Shown here: in pieces, positions 1 to 8,543 of the stretch | Numbering within the stretch: position 1 is the stretch's first letter | How the letters are laid out: every line of letters starts with the position of its first letter | Origin: Sphingobacterium sp. UBA2700 | GTDB taxonomy: Bacteria > Bacteroidota > Bacteroidia > Sphingobacteriales > Sphingobacteriaceae | DNA length: 64,000 bases | Assembly: GCA_002354335.1 (NCBI GenBank) | Contig: DELI01000008.1 | Location: forward strand, 8,948-72,947 | Direction of reading: 5' to 3' | Program-made: the position numbers and the translations under genes | The notes under the pieces: model-generated | What the model was told of the DNA's origin: nothing | Seen by the model: only the letters and a program-made list of their open reading frames with translations | The model's database searches: none

Positions 1-960
1 AAAGCATGGCGTAAAATTCTGAAACATGCTGTCTTTATAGCCATCTCCTTTCTTATCGCGAACCTATTCCTGGCTTACATCATCGGAGTAGACGCGCTGT
101 TTAAGATCATCACTGATCCTATTGATCAACATATCGCTGGTTTTATCTCCATTTGGGCATTTACCTTTGTTTTCTACTTTGTGTTCGCTTATGTTCGCGA
201 GATCGTGTGTACACGTATTTGTCCTTACGGACGTTTGCAAGGGGTTCTTTTGGATGAAAACTCCGTTACTGTAGCGTATAATGTAGCAAGAGGGGAGCCT
301 AGAGGGAAGATACGTAAGAATAGTGATGTGGTTACCGGAGATTGTATCGATTGTAACCTATGTGTACATGTTTGTCCTACGGGTATAGACATACGTAAGG
401 GGACACAGTTGGAATGTGTTTCATGTACGGCTTGTATCGATGCTTGTGACGCTGTTATGGATAAAATCCATAAGCCTAAACGCCTGATTGGTTTCTACAC
501 ACAGGCCGAAGCAGACGGGAAAGCAACGCTGCAGGATGGCAAAAAGAGGAATACGAGAGCCATTGTATATTCATGTATATTGCTCGTATTAATGGGTATC
601 TTTACGGCGATGATCTTTAGTCGCACCGATGTCGACGGGCGGTTATTGAGAGCAAAGGGAAGTACCTATCAGTTCCGTGATGATGGAACAGTAACGAATC
701 TATATTCTTTAGAATTGATCAATAAAACAACGAAAGATATTGATTATGAGCTTGTGAGCGAGGATAAGGATATAGAGATTCAAATTGTAAATCCTATTTC
801 GCATTTGCCGCGCGAGGGCAATGCCAAGTTAAGCTTGTTCTTGATTGCGAAGAAAGCCAATATCAAGGAATACAAAACGAATATAAAATTGAATGTTGTG
901 GCAGACGGTAAAGTGATTGAAACCATGAAGACAACCTTTATTGCGCCGCCAGGAAAATAA
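1..960 (+). CDS. ccoG: CcoG (FixG/RdxA) cbb3 oxidase accessory protein, 5' truncated by window edge
   Basis: The frame is open from base 1, so the gene starts outside the window; the GTG at 181 is internal. The visible part begins with a hydrophobic membrane segment, followed by CTRICPYGR and two ferredoxin-type clusters, CIDCNLCVHVCP and CVSCTACIDAC, which should bind two [4Fe-4S] centres. One more membrane segment (about base 560-620) leads into an Ig-like C-terminal domain typical of FixG proteins. The family is a membrane protein implicated in copper handling during assembly of cbb3-type cytochrome c oxidase. The next genes (fixH-like, TauE/SafE-like) are the usual Bacteroidetes continuation of a ccoNOP-ccoG cluster, so the oxidase structural genes probably lie just upstream. 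Identification is firm; only the N-terminus is missing. Confidence 0.95.
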   Translation, partial: KAWRKILKHAVFIAISFLIANLFLAYIIGVDALFKIITDPIDQHIAGFISIWAFTFVFYFVFAYVREIVCTRICPYGRLQGVLLDENSVTVAYNVARGEPRGKIRKNSDVVTGDCIDCNLCVHVCPTGIDIRKGTQLECVSCTACIDACDAVMDKIHKPKRLIGFYTQAEADGKATLQDGKKRNTRAIVYSCILLVLMGIFTAMIFSRTDVDGRLLRAKGSTYQFRDDGTVTNLYSLELINKTTKDIDYELVSEDKDIEIQIVNPISHLPREGNAKLSLFLIAKKANIKEYKTNIKLNVVADGKVIETMKTTFIAPPGK

Positions 961-1044
961 ATATGCATGTTTCTGATGGTCAAATCACAAGAATGAGAAT
1001 CCTTGTTGACCATTGAAGACAAACCACACACTTACAAAAAAGGA

Positions 1045-1467
1045 ATGAACTGGGGATATAAAATAGTATTTGGATTGGGCGCCTTTGTGCTCTTCATCGT
1101 AGGTTTAGCCATTTACATGGTTTCTAACGATACAGATACGCTGGAAGATGATGATTATTACGAACGTAGCTTGAATTACGATGAAACTTATCGTAAGAAA
1201 GAGAACTTAAATCATAATCATGCAAAACCGACGATACGAATTAGTCAAGATACCATGTTGATCAAATTCATATCGGCGGATAATAAAGGACAGCTTCATT
1301 TTAAGCGTCCTGATGATAATAAGCTGGATGTTTCGCTTCCTTTCGCGACGCCTACTGACCAGTTCAAACTACCGCTTAGTACCTTTAAGAAAGGTAATTG
1401 GAATTTGGAAATCGATTGGAAAAGTGGTGCTGATAGCTATTTAGTCGATCAACACGTTTACTATTAG
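1045..1467 (+). CDS. fixH: FixH family protein (CcoH-like)
   Basis: A small protein of about 140 residues with one N-terminal membrane helix right after MNWGYK and a periplasmic beta-rich tail. This is the architecture and position of FixH/CcoH, which helps assemble the cbb3 oxidase. It lies 84 nt after ccoG and 3 nt before the TauE-like gene, so the three are probably one transcript. I chose the ATG at 1045 because family members start at or near MNWG and an AGGA sits just before it. A TTG at 1003 would add 14 polar residues and is the alternative start. The DDDYYE stretch after the helix is typical of Bacteroidetes members. Confidence 0.85.
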   Translation: MNWGYKIVFGLGAFVLFIVGLAIYMVSNDTDTLEDDDYYERSLNYDETYRKKENLNHNHAKPTIRISQDTMLIKFISADNKGQLHFKRPDDNKLDVSLPFATPTDQFKLPLSTFKKGNWNLEIDWKSGADSYLVDQHVYY

Positions 1468-1470
1468 GAA

Positions 1471-2163
1471 ATGACTTACCATTATCTTGCATTCTTTATG
1501 GGCCTTTTGGGCAGTATCCACTGTGCAGTAATGTGCGGTCCCTTATTGATTGCAATTCAAGGAGGTCATCAAATTTCTTGGAAAACTACTTTTAACAAGC
1601 TGATTTACCAATTAGGGCGCATCCTGACCTACGGCATGCTCGGTCTGATTTTAGGCTTATTGGGAAATGCTGCTGCAATACAGGGCTGGCAGCAAATTTT
1701 CAGTTTGGTTACAGGTGTGATTTTAACAGCATTGGGCTTGTTCTATATTTTTGGAAAGAGTTCAAAGCAATTAGCAAGCTTCCAGACCAAGGCAATTCAG
1801 CCTTTTGCTAAGTTTATGGGGAAATGGTTGTACCGTCCGGGAGGCAGTTTTGTTGCTGGTGTGCTAAACGGTGTTTTGCCCTGCGGAATGGTGTATATGG
1901 CTTTAGCATCTGCTGTTAATGCGAGTTCGCTAGAAAATAGTTTTCTGTTTATGGTTCTGTTCGGATTAGGAACTTTACCACTATTATTACTATTCTCCTT
2001 TGTGGGGAATTTCCCGAGAAAAATCTTTAAGAAGGGATTTACGACGGTCTTGCCAATACTTTTTATCCTAATGGGGGTGTGGTTTATCTTACGCGGTGCC
2101 AATCTGGATATTCCCTATCTTTCGCCCTTATTGCATGTCGATGGCGCAATGAATTGCGCTTAA
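1471..2163 (+). CDS. Sulfite exporter TauE/SafE-like (DsbD/UreH-type) membrane protein
   Basis: A polytopic membrane protein of 230 residues with about six hydrophobic segments. It carries GSIHCAVMCGP in the first helix and LPCGMVYMALA in a later one, the paired cysteine-containing motifs of the DsbD_2/UreH-like transmembrane domain (often annotated as sulfite exporter TauE/SafE). Genes of this type regularly close cbb3 oxidase clusters in Bacteroidetes, and a role in copper or thiol delivery for oxidase maturation is the usual inference. It starts 3 nt after the fixH stop, so translation is likely coupled. The exact substrate cannot be read from the sequence. Confidence 0.85.
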   Translation: MTYHYLAFFMGLLGSIHCAVMCGPLLIAIQGGHQISWKTTFNKLIYQLGRILTYGMLGLILGLLGNAAAIQGWQQIFSLVTGVILTALGLFYIFGKSSKQLASFQTKAIQPFAKFMGKWLYRPGGSFVAGVLNGVLPCGMVYMALASAVNASSLENSFLFMVLFGLGTLPLLLLFSFVGNFPRKIFKKGFTTVLPILFILMGVWFILRGANLDIPYLSPLLHVDGAMNCA

Positions 2164-2325
2164 CCCATACTGCTTTCCTACATCTTTACTCTTCAAAATA
2201 GTGTATATCGGGCGTTTATTTCCGCTATTGCTAATTCTTTTCTATCTTGCTCTTGTTCCTCAAACTTTTGGTTAGAAGTATGGTTGTATTAAGAGGACAA
2301 CTTTTAAAGTACTTTTTCTATCGAT

Positions 2326-3798
2326 ATGACTGAATATTTGCAGCCTATAATACAGTTTTTTGAACAATGGGGATGGATACCTACGACGATTATTTACCTA
2401 GGTGTTATTATAACGATTCTTATCGAAAATAGAAACCCGACGAAGACCATTTCTTGGGTCATGGTAATCGTCTTTCTTCCACTTGTAGGTGTTATTCTAT
2501 ATTATCTTTTCGGTCAAAAGTTTTCTAAAGTCAAGAAGCTCAAGCGTATTAATCAAGAACAATCGCTTCGATTGAAGAAAGAGTTTAAGCGATTGGAGCC
2601 GTTGATGGCCTGGTCCATACAGAATATCCACAATAAGATTGGCGATTTCGCACGCGTTTATTCGTATTTAAAAAACGAGCGCCTTTCGTCGCCTACGCTG
2701 AATAACGAAGTAACGCTTTTGGTTAATGGGGAAGAAAAATTTAAGTATTTCTTGGAGTCATTAGAGGGTGCAACGCATTCGATTCACATGGAATACTACA
2801 TCTTCGACCTGGATGATATCGGAACCAAAGTGCTGAATATCCTTGAACGCAAGGCAACCGAAGGTTTGAAGGTGCGCCTCATTGTGGACAGCTTTGGCTC
2901 GCCCCGGTTGGTTCGGCATATGCGTAAGATGCGTGGTAAAACGAATATTGAATTTCAGGCATTTCTACCTGTGACTTTTACTTCGTTGGCCAACAGCAAT
3001 TATCGTAATCATCGGAAGATTGCAGTAATCGATGGTTATACAGCCTATATCGGCGGGATAAACATTTCCGACCGGTACATCAATCCAAATGAATTTGGGC
3101 TATACTGGCGCGATACTTCCGTGAAAGTTGTAGGAAATGCGGGTACCATGTTCCAGATCAGCTTTTGGAATTCCTGGAACCAAACCGATGGGGAACCCTT
3201 CGATTTGGAAGATGGATATTTGCGGGATATGCCAGTCGTTGCTGAGCAGCTGAGTGCCGTAGCATTAGTATCGAGCGACCCGGGATCTTTGGGTCCTTTT
3301 AATATGGAGGCTTTATTGCTGAGCATTGGCGAAGCAAATGAAAGCATCAAACTATGTACACCCTATTTTATCCCGTCGGAGGAGTTAGCGACAGCATTAA
3401 AGACCGCCGCTGGCGCTGGAGTTGATGTAGAATTGATGATTCCGGCAAGTGGCGACTCCTGGATAGTACAACATGCTACTTTTTCGTTCTTAAAGCCTCT
3501 GTTAGAACGCGGAGTCAAGGTTTACTTGTATGAAAAAGGCTTCTTACATGCTAAGACTGCAGTAATCGATGGCAAGATAGCTTATGTTGGGACTGTTAAC
3601 CTAGATTTTCGAAGTTTCTATATTAACTACGAGGTAGCGACAGTAATTTCTAATAAGTCATTTTGTGCTCAAATGGATGATCAGTTCGAAATTGATAAGA
3701 AAGAATGTTCTGTGGTGACCTTAAAGGATTGGAAACAAAGAAAGGCATGGAAGCGTGGTATTGACTCCTTATGCCGTTTGCTAGCGCCTTTATTATAG
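2326..3798 (+). CDS. cls: Cardiolipin synthase
   Basis: The 490-residue protein begins with two hydrophobic segments (about residues 15-65, the PLDc_N anchor, ending in LYYLFGQKFSK) followed by two phospholipase D domains. The catalytic HKD motifs are visible as HRKIAVID near residue 228 and HAKTAVID near residue 407, each followed by the expected GG-N or GTVN-D segment. The enzyme condenses two phosphatidylglycerols, or transfers a phosphatidyl group, to make cardiolipin at the inner membrane. Length and domain order match bacterial ClsA-type enzymes. The gene stands alone, preceded by 162 nt in which I see no clear promoter. Confidence 0.95.
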   Translation: MTEYLQPIIQFFEQWGWIPTTIIYLGVIITILIENRNPTKTISWVMVIVFLPLVGVILYYLFGQKFSKVKKLKRINQEQSLRLKKEFKRLEPLMAWSIQNIHNKIGDFARVYSYLKNERLSSPTLNNEVTLLVNGEEKFKYFLESLEGATHSIHMEYYIFDLDDIGTKVLNILERKATEGLKVRLIVDSFGSPRLVRHMRKMRGKTNIEFQAFLPVTFTSLANSNYRNHRKIAVIDGYTAYIGGINISDRYINPNEFGLYWRDTSVKVVGNAGTMFQISFWNSWNQTDGEPFDLEDGYLRDMPVVAEQLSAVALVSSDPGSLGPFNMEALLLSIGEANESIKLCTPYFIPSEELATALKTAAGAGVDVELMIPASGDSWIVQHATFSFLKPLLERGVKVYLYEKGFLHAKTAVIDGKIAYVGTVNLDFRSFYINYEVATVISNKSFCAQMDDQFEIDKKECSVVTLKDWKQRKAWKRGIDSLCRLLAPLL

Positions 3799-3882
3799 TT
3801 TAAGCATTGTTAAATTTCCGGTTTCATGGCATTCTTCTCCAAAAATTAGATATATTTAGCTTTTTGAAAAACTGAAGAATCG

Positions 3883-6591
3883 ATGAGGAAAATAAATCGC
3901 ATACTTTTCATAATTCTAACACTTTTAGCTGTCTCTAATTTCTCGAATGCCCAAGAAAAACCCGCCATCCCAATTAATACTGCGGTGGAGAATGTGCAAA
4001 AGTTCTTTACAGTCTATCCAGTAGAAAAAATACACCTACATTTCGATAAACCTTATTATGCAGTAGGGGATACGCTATGGTTCAAAACATATTTGAACAC
4101 CAATCTTTTCAATTATGACCCAAGTAAGGTCGCCTATGTGGAGATATTGAATAGTCGTGATTCCTTAATGCAAACGCTTCGTGTACCGTTAAAGGATGGT
4201 GCCGGAAAAGGACAGTTAGTATTAGATCCTCAATTCTGGTCGCAGGATAACTATAGAGTCCGCGCCTATACAAAATGGATGATGAACTTCGATATGGGAT
4301 ACTTCTTTAATAAGGTAATTCCAATCGGAGATGCAATTAATAAGAAGCTAGGATCAGATGTAAGCTTTGAACCGGATGGCAATAAGACCAAAGCCATACT
4401 CCAATTCCGCAATCGACAGGGTGAGTTATTGAGCCGTAAAAAGCTAACGTGGGAAGCTAACGATGGCTGGGATCCTTTCGATAAAGGCAAAGGCGAAACC
4501 GATGCTTTAGGTCGTGTTATTGTTAGTTTATCTAATAAAGAAAAAGAGAAGTTCAAGAACGGACGCTTAGTTATTAAACTTGAAGACGGGGAGACTTTAG
4601 TAGGACAATATCCACTACGCAATGCGATATGGGAGGCTGATGTACAATTCTTCCCAGAAGGAGGTGATTTAATATCGGGTATCTCTAAGAAAGTAGCCTT
4701 TAAAGCAGTCAATTCTACAGGCCTTGGCTTGAAAGTAAAAGGAAAGATAATTGATAGCAAAAAGCAGGAGGTAGCGAGTTTTGAGGACTTAGGATTAGGT
4801 ATGGGTTCTTTCAATCTAGTACCTATTAGCGGAGAAGCATATAAAGCTGTTGTCACCTTCGACAATGGAGAACAGAAAACATATGATTTACCGGCCGTTG
4901 TTGATAACAAAGTTAATGTCGTTTTTGCGAAACAAGAAGGTGAGTTTATAAACCTAGGCATCGTTACGAATGACAGTCATTTCCAAACTGTACAGAATAA
5001 ACCTTTCTATGTCTTCGGACAGCTGAATGGTCATCTAGTATATGCGGCGCAGGCTTCGATGAAAAGCGCGGCGGTATCTATCCGTATCCCAATTAAGGAA
5101 CTTCCGAACGGGATAGTACAGATAACGCTTCTTTCTCCGGATGGCGAGCCGCTTTCAGAGCGCCTTGTATTCATTCAGCCGCAGAAGTTGATCGATATTC
5201 AAGTAAAAACTGATAAGGATAGTTACGCTCGTAAAGACTTGGTGAAATTGAAATTGAATGTGAATAGTCCGGTAGATAGCTTAATCGGGAACTACTCAGT
5301 CTCGGTTATTGACGAATCGAAAGTGCCATTTAATGATGACAACGACAGAACCATCGTTAGTAGTATGTTGCTTACGTCAGATTTGAAAGGTTATGTGGAG
5401 AAGCCGAACTATTACTTCAATGAGAAGAATACCAACCGTTTAGAAGCGTTAGACGCTTTGATGATGACACAAGGATTCAGACGCTTTGCTTATAAAGAAT
5501 TAGTGCAAGGAAAGCTTCCTCAGGTGCGTTTTATGCCAGAGCAAGGTATTACCTTGAGTGGGATATTACGTTTAAATACAGGTCGTCCGCAACCTAATGG
5601 CGGCTTACTTTTGACTATTCCAGGTGCGGCTATTAAGAAAGATACTTACACAGATAACAATGGTGTTTTCAAGTTCGAGAATCTAGTGTTTCAAGATTCC
5701 TTGAAAGCGACTATCAACGCTAGAGGAAACGACAATTTCCGCAATCTTGTCATCAATATGGATCAGACATTCTATCCGGAAATCGATCAAAATAGTCCTT
5801 ATTTCAGTGCCGGTATTCAGAATATTGACCAAAATATGTCTGCATATTTAGATAACAGTAAAAAGGAATTCCGTACCTCAATTTTGATTGATGAGGTCGT
5901 TGTGACAGCGACTCAAGAGAAAAAACAGTCGAGCAAAGACTTCTCTGCGCTATCTGGATTATCTATGCCGGATCACCGAATTGAAGGTAGTCGTCTACAA
6001 GGATGTAATGTATTGAGCATGTGTTTAAATACCTTGCTAACGGGCATTACATATGATGTTAATACCTTGAAATACTATGTAACACGTAACTACAACCAGG
6101 GAAGCCGCGTTCCGGTGCAGTTCTTCTTAAACGGTATGCCGATTGATGAGCCTTCTTTGAATTCCATCACGATAGCTGAAATCGAAGGCATTGAAATCTT
6201 CTTGAGAGATGATTTAGGAACTGTTCGCAATATCTATCAGAATGATGGTGTTGTGTCTATCATCACAAAGAAAGAGAAAAAGCAACCGCGTATGACGGCG
6301 GCGCAGATTGAAGCCATGCTACCGAAGTCCAATGTCGTTGAGTTACATCCATTAGGATACGTGAAACAACGTGCATTTTATACGCCGAAATATGCTACCC
6401 CTGAGAGCAAGAATACGAACGACTACAGAACAACCGTATATTGGAATCCAGAAATCAGAGTAGAAAAGAATGGTGAAATAGACCTAGAATTCTACAATGC
6501 TGATGGAACCGGTAAATATAAAGTGGTCGTTGAAGGTAATGATGTACAGGGTAATGTAGGCCGGAAGGTTTACTATTACAATGTTAAGTAG
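3883..6591 (+). CDS. MG2-domain / TonB-plug-like secreted protein
   Basis: A 902-residue exported protein with a signal peptide (residues 1-23, ending SNAQ). Residues about 45-140 carry a macroglobulin-like MG2 segment (KIHLHFDKPYYAVGDTLWFK). A carboxypeptidase-like or beta-sandwich middle follows, and residues about 667-805 resemble a TonB-receptor plug (LIDEVVVTA, then IEGIEIF and DGVVSIITKK). There is no downstream 22-strand barrel, so it is not a receptor itself. Proteins of this build are common in Bacteroidetes and are annotated only as carboxypeptidase-regulatory-like or TonB-plug domain proteins; their role is unknown. The gene stands alone and is followed by a strong bidirectional terminator. 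A TATATTTA at 3851, one base off the phylum's -7 element, may be its promoter. Confidence 0.8.
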   Translation: MRKINRILFIILTLLAVSNFSNAQEKPAIPINTAVENVQKFFTVYPVEKIHLHFDKPYYAVGDTLWFKTYLNTNLFNYDPSKVAYVEILNSRDSLMQTLRVPLKDGAGKGQLVLDPQFWSQDNYRVRAYTKWMMNFDMGYFFNKVIPIGDAINKKLGSDVSFEPDGNKTKAILQFRNRQGELLSRKKLTWEANDGWDPFDKGKGETDALGRVIVSLSNKEKEKFKNGRLVIKLEDGETLVGQYPLRNAIWEADVQFFPEGGDLISGISKKVAFKAVNSTGLGLKVKGKIIDSKKQEVASFEDLGLGMGSFNLVPISGEAYKAVVTFDNGEQKTYDLPAVVDNKVNVVFAKQEGEFINLGIVTNDSHFQTVQNKPFYVFGQLNGHLVYAAQASMKSAAVSIRIPIKELPNGIVQITLLSPDGEPLSERLVFIQPQKLIDIQVKTDKDSYARKDLVKLKLNVNSPVDSLIGNYSVSVIDESKVPFNDDNDRTIVSSMLLTSDLKGYVEKPNYYFNEKNTNRLEALDALMMTQGFRRFAYKELVQGKLPQVRFMPEQGITLSGILRLNTGRPQPNGGLLLTIPGAAIKKDTYTDNNGVFKFENLVFQDSLKATINARGNDNFRNLVINMDQTFYPEIDQNSPYFSAGIQNIDQNMSAYLDNSKKEFRTSILIDEVVVTATQEKKQSSKDFSALSGLSMPDHRIEGSRLQGCNVLSMCLNTLLTGITYDVNTLKYYVTRNYNQGSRVPVQFFLNGMPIDEPSLNSITIAEIEGIEIFLRDDLGTVRNIYQNDGVVSIITKKEKKQPRMTAAQIEAMLPKSNVVELHPLGYVKQRAFYTPKYATPESKNTNDYRTTVYWNPEIRVEKNGEIDLEFYNADGTGKYKVVVEGNDVQGNVGRKVYYYNVK

Positions 6592-6635
6592 GGTTAGATA
6601 TAAGATATCAGACATTAGATATTAGACATTGTAAG

Positions 6636-6665
6636 AAAGGTTCGAAGGCTACTTCGGACCTTTTT
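6636..6665. terminator. Bidirectional intrinsic terminator
   Basis: An A-rich run leads into a stem AAGGTtCGAAG / CTTCGgACCTT with a GCTA loop and a T5 tract. It lies between the convergent MG2 gene (+) and EamA gene (-), so it can end transcripts from both sides. Confidence 0.75.
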
Positions 6666-6723
6666 ACATTTCTCATTAACACGTTATCAAGGGTTATTAC
6701 TGTTGTGTTAGTAGCAAGATCCG

Positions 6724-7551
6724 CTACTTTCGAATATTCAAGATAACTGCTGTTAGAATCACCGCAATCCCCAATAGGGCATACTCGCTAAATGTTTCCT
6801 GAAACAGGAAATATCCAAAAACTAACGCATAGATTACACCCAAATAGTTCAAGCTGGCGACTTTGGCAAGATTAGCTCGCTGGTAGGAAAGCGTCATATA
6901 GTATTGGGCGATCTGCGTGAAGATTCCGATTAGCAATAAAATAGGCCAATCCCAACCTTGTGGATTTTCCCAATGCATTAACGTATATACGCCGACAAAA
7001 GGAAGGGTGATAAGCGGAAAATAGAAGATAATAACTAAGGGATGCTCGGAGGTCTTCAATTTGGAGATGATATTATACGCCAATCCAGCGAATAGTGCTG
7101 CCGTTAATCCAATAACCAAGTCTAAGGTCGAAATCCGAGGATCGAAGCCTTTCAACATGATGACACCGGCAATTGCCAATCCGAAATATAGATAACGAAT
7201 AGGCTTAACAGGCTGCTTTACAATAAAGATTCCCAATATCGCTGTAAAGAAAGGAGAGAGGTAATTTATAGTGACTGCAGAGGCCAGCGGAATATGCTGC
7301 AAGGTGTAAAAAGAGCCGACTAATCCAATACAGCCCGCTACGCCACGCAAGATTAACAAAGGCTTGTTATTTCCAAAGACCGGGATATTGTCCCGCTTGA
7401 GAATAACATAGGAAGCGACTAAGCTGAAGACCGATCGAAAGAAAACCACTTCGACCGTTGGGATGTGAGAGACATATTTCACACATACGTTCATTAGGGC
7501 GAAGAACAGCCCTGCTAAAAGCATGTACTTGATACTATCTTTTTCTTCCAC
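6724..7551 (-). CDS. EamA/DMT-family transporter
   Basis: A protein of 275 residues with about ten hydrophobic segments and an internal duplication, the pattern of drug/metabolite transporters (EamA, formerly DUF6). Such proteins move amino acids, nucleotides or other small metabolites; the substrate is not predictable here. The start is GTG at 7551, whose G is the last base of the preceding TAG stop of the YihY gene (TAGTG), so translation is almost certainly coupled. It is the last gene of a minus-strand group: acyl-CoA ligase, YihY, EamA. Confidence 0.9.
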   Translation of the reverse strand: MEEKDSIKYMLLAGLFFALMNVCVKYVSHIPTVEVVFFRSVFSLVASYVILKRDNIPVFGNNKPLLILRGVAGCIGLVGSFYTLQHIPLASAVTINYLSPFFTAILGIFIVKQPVKPIRYLYFGLAIAGVIMLKGFDPRISTLDLVIGLTAALFAGLAYNIISKLKTSEHPLVIIFYFPLITLPFVGVYTLMHWENPQGWDWPILLLIGIFTQIAQYYMTLSYQRANLAKVASLNYLGVIYALVFGYFLFQETFSEYALLGIAVILTAVILNIRK

Positions 7552-8534
7552 TATTGCACAGGGTCATTATGTTTCTTAACCACCTCGCGGATACCCGTTT
7601 CCGGGTCTATTTCCAGTTCTGTCTGCTTCACCAGCACCGCAAATGATGAAGGTTGGATACCCTTTCCATATTTGATGGCGTATTCCTTCGTAAACTCTGC
7701 TCCAAAGTACAGAATTGCCGAAGAGTAATAAACCCAAGCCAACAAGATAATAATAGACCCTGCAGCTCCGTATGACGAAGCAGTCATGTTCTGACTTAAG
7801 TATACCGAAATGCCATATTTGCCGAGCATGAATAGAAAAGAAGTAAACAAAGCTCCTCCCAAAATATCTTTAAATCGAACTTTCGCATCCGGCAGGAAGG
7901 CATAGATGGTACCAAATAGGGTAGTGATAACTAAGAATGTAATGCTCGTATTCACCATGTCGATCAGGCTGATATCCCAATGTTGGATAAATTGGTTGAA
8001 GTAATCAGTCATAATCCCGATCAAACTACTCACGATCAGCGATGCCATTAAGAGGAAAACAAGTCCTAAAATCATAGAGAACGAAATCAGGCGGTTGATG
8101 ATCAGTTTCAGCCAACCTTTCTTGGGCTTCGGTTTTACTTTCCAAATTGTATTGATGGAGTTTTGAATATCCACAAAGATGGTCGTCGAAGTGAACATTA
8201 AAGTAGCCGAACCGATGATGATTCCGATGTTCGATTTACTGTCCAATGAAATCTTTGATACCGTCGATTCCAAGGTAGAGGCTATTTCTCGTCCGAAAAG
8301 CTCGCTCAGTTCGTCCATCACCTGTTCGCGCGCACCCACTGTGCCGTCCAAATGCTCCCCATAGAAAAAACCTAAGGTCCACGTTAATATCAATAACAGT
8401 GGACCTATAGAAAATACAGTATAATAAGCTAATGAAGCACTGAGCTTCATGCAATTGTCCTCGATAAAACCATTTACAGCATTGACTAATAGTCCCCAAA
8501 ATTCCTTTAGTTTGGTCCAAACAGTAATTATCAT
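7551..8534 (-). CDS. YihY/virulence factor BrkB family membrane protein
   Basis: A 327-residue membrane protein with a cytoplasmic N-terminus, LAYYTVFSIGPLLLI in the first helix and five or six membrane segments, ending in a polar tail. This matches the YihY/BrkB family, once misnamed ribonuclease BN, whose function is still not settled. The characteristic AAGSIIILLAWVYYSSAILYFGAEFT segment is present near residue 255. It starts 9 nt after the acyl-CoA ligase stop and overlaps the EamA gene by one base, so it is the middle gene of an operon. Confidence 0.92.
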   Translation of the reverse strand: MIITVWTKLKEFWGLLVNAVNGFIEDNCMKLSASLAYYTVFSIGPLLLILTWTLGFFYGEHLDGTVGAREQVMDELSELFGREIASTLESTVSKISLDSKSNIGIIIGSATLMFTSTTIFVDIQNSINTIWKVKPKPKKGWLKLIINRLISFSMILGLVFLLMASLIVSSLIGIMTDYFNQFIQHWDISLIDMVNTSITFLVITTLFGTIYAFLPDAKVRFKDILGGALFTSFLFMLGKYGISVYLSQNMTASSYGAAGSIIILLAWVYYSSAILYFGAEFTKEYAIKYGKGIQPSSFAVLVKQTELEIDPETGIREVVKKHNDPVQ

Positions 8535-8543
8535 AGGCAGCTC

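Noticed and set aside
4266..4961. 231-codon minus-strand frame inside the MG2/TonB-plug gene
   Set aside because: Serine/leucine-rich shadow of the coding strand, no family features.
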